From Hydrocarboniphaga sp965279055 (GTDB taxonomy: Bacteria; Pseudomonadota; Gammaproteobacteria; Nevskiales; Nevskiaceae): a stretch of DNA of 64,000 bases. Shown piece by piece: positions 61,684-64,000 of the stretch. The stretch spans positions 2,480,001-2,544,000 of the forward strand of contig NZ_OZ257125.1 in NCBI RefSeq assembly GCF_965279055.1. The letters run 5' to 3'. A program made the position numbers and the translations under genes. How positions within the stretch are numbered: the stretch's first letter is position 1; the number at the start of each line of letters is the position of its first letter. The notes beneath the pieces were generated by a model. That model ran no database searches and was not told the DNA's origin. It worked only from the letters and a program-made list of their open reading frames with translations.

Positions 61684-62319
61684 ATGCAATCGATGATGCG
61701 TCTGCTGAGTTCCCTGCTGCTGTTGATCTGCGCCGGCGGCGCGATGGCGCAGGGCGCTGCGCCGCTGAAGGTCGCAGCGGATGCCGCGCCGGTCTACGTG
61801 CGCATGGAGACCTCGCTGGGCCGCATCGTGCTGCAGCTCGATCCGCAGCACGCGCCCAAGAGCGTCGCCAACTTCGTCGGCTACGTGAAGAGCGGTTATT
61901 ACGACGGCCTGGTTTTCAGCCGCGTGATCGCCGGCTTCATGGCCCAGGGCGGCGGCTACGACAGCGCTTATCGGCAGCGCAAGATGCAGCCCGCGGTGCG
62001 CAACGAGGCCGACAACGGCCTGAAGAACGTGCGCGGCAGCATTGCGATGGCACGCACCGGCATGCCGCATTCGGCGACCAGCGAGTTCTATATCAACTTC
62101 GCCGACAACACCAACCTCGATTATCCGAGCTTCGATGGCTGGGGCTACACGGTGTTCGGCCGCGTCATCGAAGGCATGGACGTGGTCGACAAGATCGAAG
62201 CGATCCCGACCGGCCCCGGCGGCCCGTTCCCGACCGATGTACCGCAGACGCCGATCCTGATCACCAGCATGAAGATCACGGACGCGCCGGCCGCTGTAGT
62301 CGCCCCGCATAACCCATAA
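61684..62319 (+). CDS. ppiA: Periplasmic cyclophilin-type peptidylprolyl isomerase
   Basis: Exported cyclophilin (211 aa). Signal peptide LLSSLLLLICAGGAMAQG, then the cyclophilin core: FSRVIAGFMAQGGGYDSAYR with the catalytic Arg, GSIAMARTGMPHSATSEFYI and YTVFGRVIEGMDVVDKI. It assists prolyl cis-trans isomerisation in the periplasm. It precedes a cytosolic cyclophilin gene by 24 nt. In-frame ATGs at 61693/61696 are alternative starts. Confidence 0.92.
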   Translation: MQSMMRLLSSLLLLICAGGAMAQGAAPLKVAADAAPVYVRMETSLGRIVLQLDPQHAPKSVANFVGYVKSGYYDGLVFSRVIAGFMAQGGGYDSAYRQRKMQPAVRNEADNGLKNVRGSIAMARTGMPHSATSEFYINFADNTNLDYPSFDGWGYTVFGRVIEGMDVVDKIEAIPTGPGGPFPTDVPQTPILITSMKITDAPAAVVAPHNP

Positions 62320-62343
62320 ATCCAGAAAGATAGGAACAACGAA

Positions 62344-62853
62344 ATGTCCGATACCACCGACGTGCAGGTCCTGCTCAGCACCAGCGCTGGCGACATCACG
62401 CTGAAGCTCGACGCCGCCAAGGCGCCGAAGACCGTCGCCAACTTCGTCGACTACGTCAAAGCCGGCCACTACGACGGCCTGGTGTTCCACCGCGTGATCA
62501 AGGGCTTCATGATTCAGGGCGGTGGCTACGACGCCGAATACAACCAGAAGCGCACCAAGGCCTCGATCGAGAACGAAGCCAAGAACGGCCTGAAGAACAA
62601 GCGCGGCACGGTGGCGATGGCGCGTACCAGCGACCCGCACTCGGCGAGCAGCCAGTTCTTCATCAACCACGGCGACAACGACTTCCTCGACTACCCGGGC
62701 CAGGACGGCTGGGGCTACGCGGTGTTCGGCGAAGTCACCGCCGGCCTCGACATCGTCGACAAGATCGCCAACGTCGCCACCGGCTCGGCACGCCCGTTCG
62801 GCCGCGACGTGCCGACGACGCAGATCCTGATCAACTCCGCGAAGCTCATCTAA
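62344..62853 (+). CDS. ppiB: Cytosolic cyclophilin-type peptidylprolyl isomerase
   Basis: Cyclophilin of 169 aa without a signal peptide. FHRVIKGFMIQGGGYDAEYN contains the catalytic Arg. GTVAMARTSDPHSASSQFFI and FLDYPGQDGWGYAVFGEVTA are family blocks. It is a close relative of the preceding gene (same spacing and motifs), presumably a tandem duplication that kept the cytosolic form. GATAGGAAC is upstream. Confidence 0.93.
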   Translation: MSDTTDVQVLLSTSAGDITLKLDAAKAPKTVANFVDYVKAGHYDGLVFHRVIKGFMIQGGGYDAEYNQKRTKASIENEAKNGLKNKRGTVAMARTSDPHSASSQFFINHGDNDFLDYPGQDGWGYAVFGEVTAGLDIVDKIANVATGSARPFGRDVPTTQILINSAKLI

Positions 62854-62882
62854 ACGCTGTCGCGACAGCGGCAGCGCGACGC

Positions 62883-63605
62883 ATGAGCACGCTGCTGCTG
62901 TCCGATCTGCATCTGCCGCCGCAACCGTCGGTATTGCGCGACAGCTTCATTGCGTTTCTCGACGGGCCGGCGCGTGATGCGACCGCGGTCTACATCCTCG
63001 GCGACCTGTTCGAATACTGGATCGGCGACGATGTCGGGCTGGCGGTTTATGCGGCGGAAATCGCGCATCTGCGCGCGCTGAGCAACAGCGGCGTCGCGGT
63101 GTGGGTGCAGCACGGCAACCGCGACTTTCTGCTCGGAGCCGCGTTCGAACGCGCCAGCGGCGCGCGCCTGCTGCCCGATCCCAGCGTCGTCGACATCGAC
63201 GACGAACGCTGGTTGCTGACGCATGGCGACGCGTTCTGCACCGACGACGTCGCGTACCAGAAATGGCGGCGCTTCTCGCGCAATCCGCTGGCTCAGGCGA
63301 TTTTTACGCGCTTGCCGCGGCGCTGGCGCGAGCGCATCGCGGGCGGCGTGCGCGGCGGCAGCCACGATGCCAAGGCCGGCAAAAGCGCGGCGATCATGGA
63401 TGTCAACGCAGCGGCCGTCGCGCGCGGTCTGCACGAGGCGCAAACGCTGTATGTGATTCACGGGCACACGCATCGGCCCGCGGATCATGCGGTCGCCCGC
63501 GGCGGCGCTGGCGGCGTACGGGTGGTGCTCGCCGACTGGCGTGAGGACAGACGCGAGTATCTGGAGATCAGCGGCGGCCAGCGGCGGCGGGTCAATCTGG
63601 TTTGA
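62883..63605 (+). CDS. lpxH: UDP-2,3-diacylglucosamine diphosphatase LpxH
   Basis: Metallophosphoesterase (240 aa) of lipid A synthesis, hydrolysing UDP-2,3-diacylglucosamine to lipid X. Metal-binding motifs: LLLSDLHLPPQPSVLRDSF, YILGDLFEYWIGDDVG, VQHGNRDFLLGAAF, LLTHGDAFCTDDVAYQ and YVIHGHTHRPADH. It is downstream of ppiB, as in many gammaproteobacteria. Confidence 0.95.
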   Translation: MSTLLLSDLHLPPQPSVLRDSFIAFLDGPARDATAVYILGDLFEYWIGDDVGLAVYAAEIAHLRALSNSGVAVWVQHGNRDFLLGAAFERASGARLLPDPSVVDIDDERWLLTHGDAFCTDDVAYQKWRRFSRNPLAQAIFTRLPRRWRERIAGGVRGGSHDAKAGKSAAIMDVNAAAVARGLHEAQTLYVIHGHTHRPADHAVARGGAGGVRVVLADWREDRREYLEISGGQRRRVNLV

Positions 63606-63614
63606 TACGGGAGT

Positions 63615-63683
63615 TGTAGGAGCGGACCCTGTCCGCGACGGTGCTCTGCAAGGCCTCGATCGCGGACAGGGTCCGCTCCTACA
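63615..63683. repeat. REP-like palindrome, family B (GGACCCTGTCCGCGAC type)
   Basis: TGTAGGAGCGGACCCTGTCC and GCGGACAGGGTCCGCTCCTA arms after the lpxH stop. Nearly identical to the copies at 14174 and 60318. Confidence 0.9.
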
Positions 63684-63728
63684 GGGTTCAAATGGGAAAC
63701 GCCTCTCGAACGACAATGACGCCTCGAC

Positions 63729-63790
63729 TGTAGGAGCGGGCTTGCCCGCGACCGGGTAGCGGACAGTCGCCAGCAAGCCCCGCTCCCGCC
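63729..63790. repeat. REP-like palindrome, family B (GGAGCGGGCTTGCCCGCGAC type)
   Basis: TGTAGGAGCGGGCTTGCCCG with a degenerate right arm CAGCAAGCCCCGCTCCCGCC. It matches the 4317 copy in the left arm. It lies in the convergent gap between lpxH and the DUF455 gene. Confidence 0.82.
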
Positions 63791-63791
63791 G

Positions 63792-64000
63792 TTACAGCAT
63801 CGCGCCGACGTCCGCCGGCAACTCGCGCAGATTGAAACCCGCCTCGACCCGCGCCGGCCAGTTCACCGGCGGGCGAATGCGCGTCTGGCTGTCCGCCAGC
63901 AATTGCAGGAAGGTCGCATCCGGCTCCAGCGCGCGCTGCTCGCAACACCAGCGAAACCACTGCGTGCCGATCGCGACATGGCGCACTTCCTCGTCAAGGA
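63792..64000 (-). CDS. DUF455 family protein (5' part outside window)
   Basis: C-terminal 68 or so codons of a ferritin-like DUF455 protein. Coding runs from the window edge to TAA 63792-63794. DEEVRHVAIGTQWFRWCCEQ and WPARVEAGFNLREL are the conserved end region, with the E-x-x-H pair typical of its di-metal site. Function is unknown in the family. Confidence 0.82.
   Translation of the reverse strand, partial: LDEEVRHVAIGTQWFRWCCEQRALEPDATFLQLLADSQTRIRPPVNWPARVEAGFNLRELPADVGAML

Overview
This window looks like a GC-rich chromosomal segment of a hydrocarbon- or aromatic-degrading gammaproteobacterium. The evidence is the lpxH, rraB, qorB/ytfH-type and dusA/dusC genes, the Pseudomonas-type bkd operon, the PcaR-type pca regulon and several REP-like palindrome families. 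I would guess Nevskiales/Solimonadaceae, but that is inference. I see no rRNA, tRNA, CRISPR array, phage genes or transposase.

Layout. 1-4.3 kb: a truncated Lrp-type regulator divergent from bkdA1-bkdA2-bkdB (branched-chain 2-oxoacid dehydrogenase E1a, E1b, E2; no E3). 4.5-10.7 kb: an arylsulfatase-like lipoprotein, a ferritin-like/ferredoxin/double-CDGSH fusion, an RraB-like protein, and exported MsrB and MsrA. 10.9-21.7 kb: assorted reductases, a degenerate secreted epoxide-hydrolase homologue, a LuxR-type HTH fragment, an MFS exporter, a 245-bp tandem array, a Calx-beta/5'-nucleotidase lipoprotein, dusC and a DUF1345 protein.

21.9-50.3 kb is the most coherent part. A minus-strand operon encodes a XylM-type membrane di-iron hydroxylase, its XylA-type ferredoxin-reductase and a full beta-oxidation set (thiolase, FadB-like fusion, enoyl-CoA hydratase, acyl-CoA dehydrogenase, a small membrane protein and an SDR dehydrogenase). 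Upstream lie a MalT/AlkS-like LuxR regulator and an envelope module (DUF1302, YCF48-like, DUF1329, RND/MMPL). Plus-strand units then give a XylB-like alcohol dehydrogenase, an acyl-CoA dehydrogenase, an aldehyde dehydrogenase, an acyl-CoA ligase, an OmpA-like protein and a second DUF1329 protein. Together these could take up a hydrophobic substrate, hydroxylate it, oxidise it to an acid, activate it with CoA and beta-oxidise it. Four promoter regions in this block carry the same partly palindromic 18-bp motif about 63-75 nt before the start codon, which suggests one regulon.

50.6-58.3 kb: a complete protocatechuate branch of the beta-ketoadipate pathway (pcaI J F H G B D C) divergent from an IclR-type PcaR gene, with three PcaR-like sites between them. 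58.3-64 kb: housekeeping genes (histidine phosphatase, QorB-like with an HxlR regulator, dusA, two cyclophilins, lpxH, part of a DUF455 protein).

Palindromic repeats lie throughout. One family includes a half-element inserted in frame inside the bkdB coding sequence, and another copy lies inside the pca operon.
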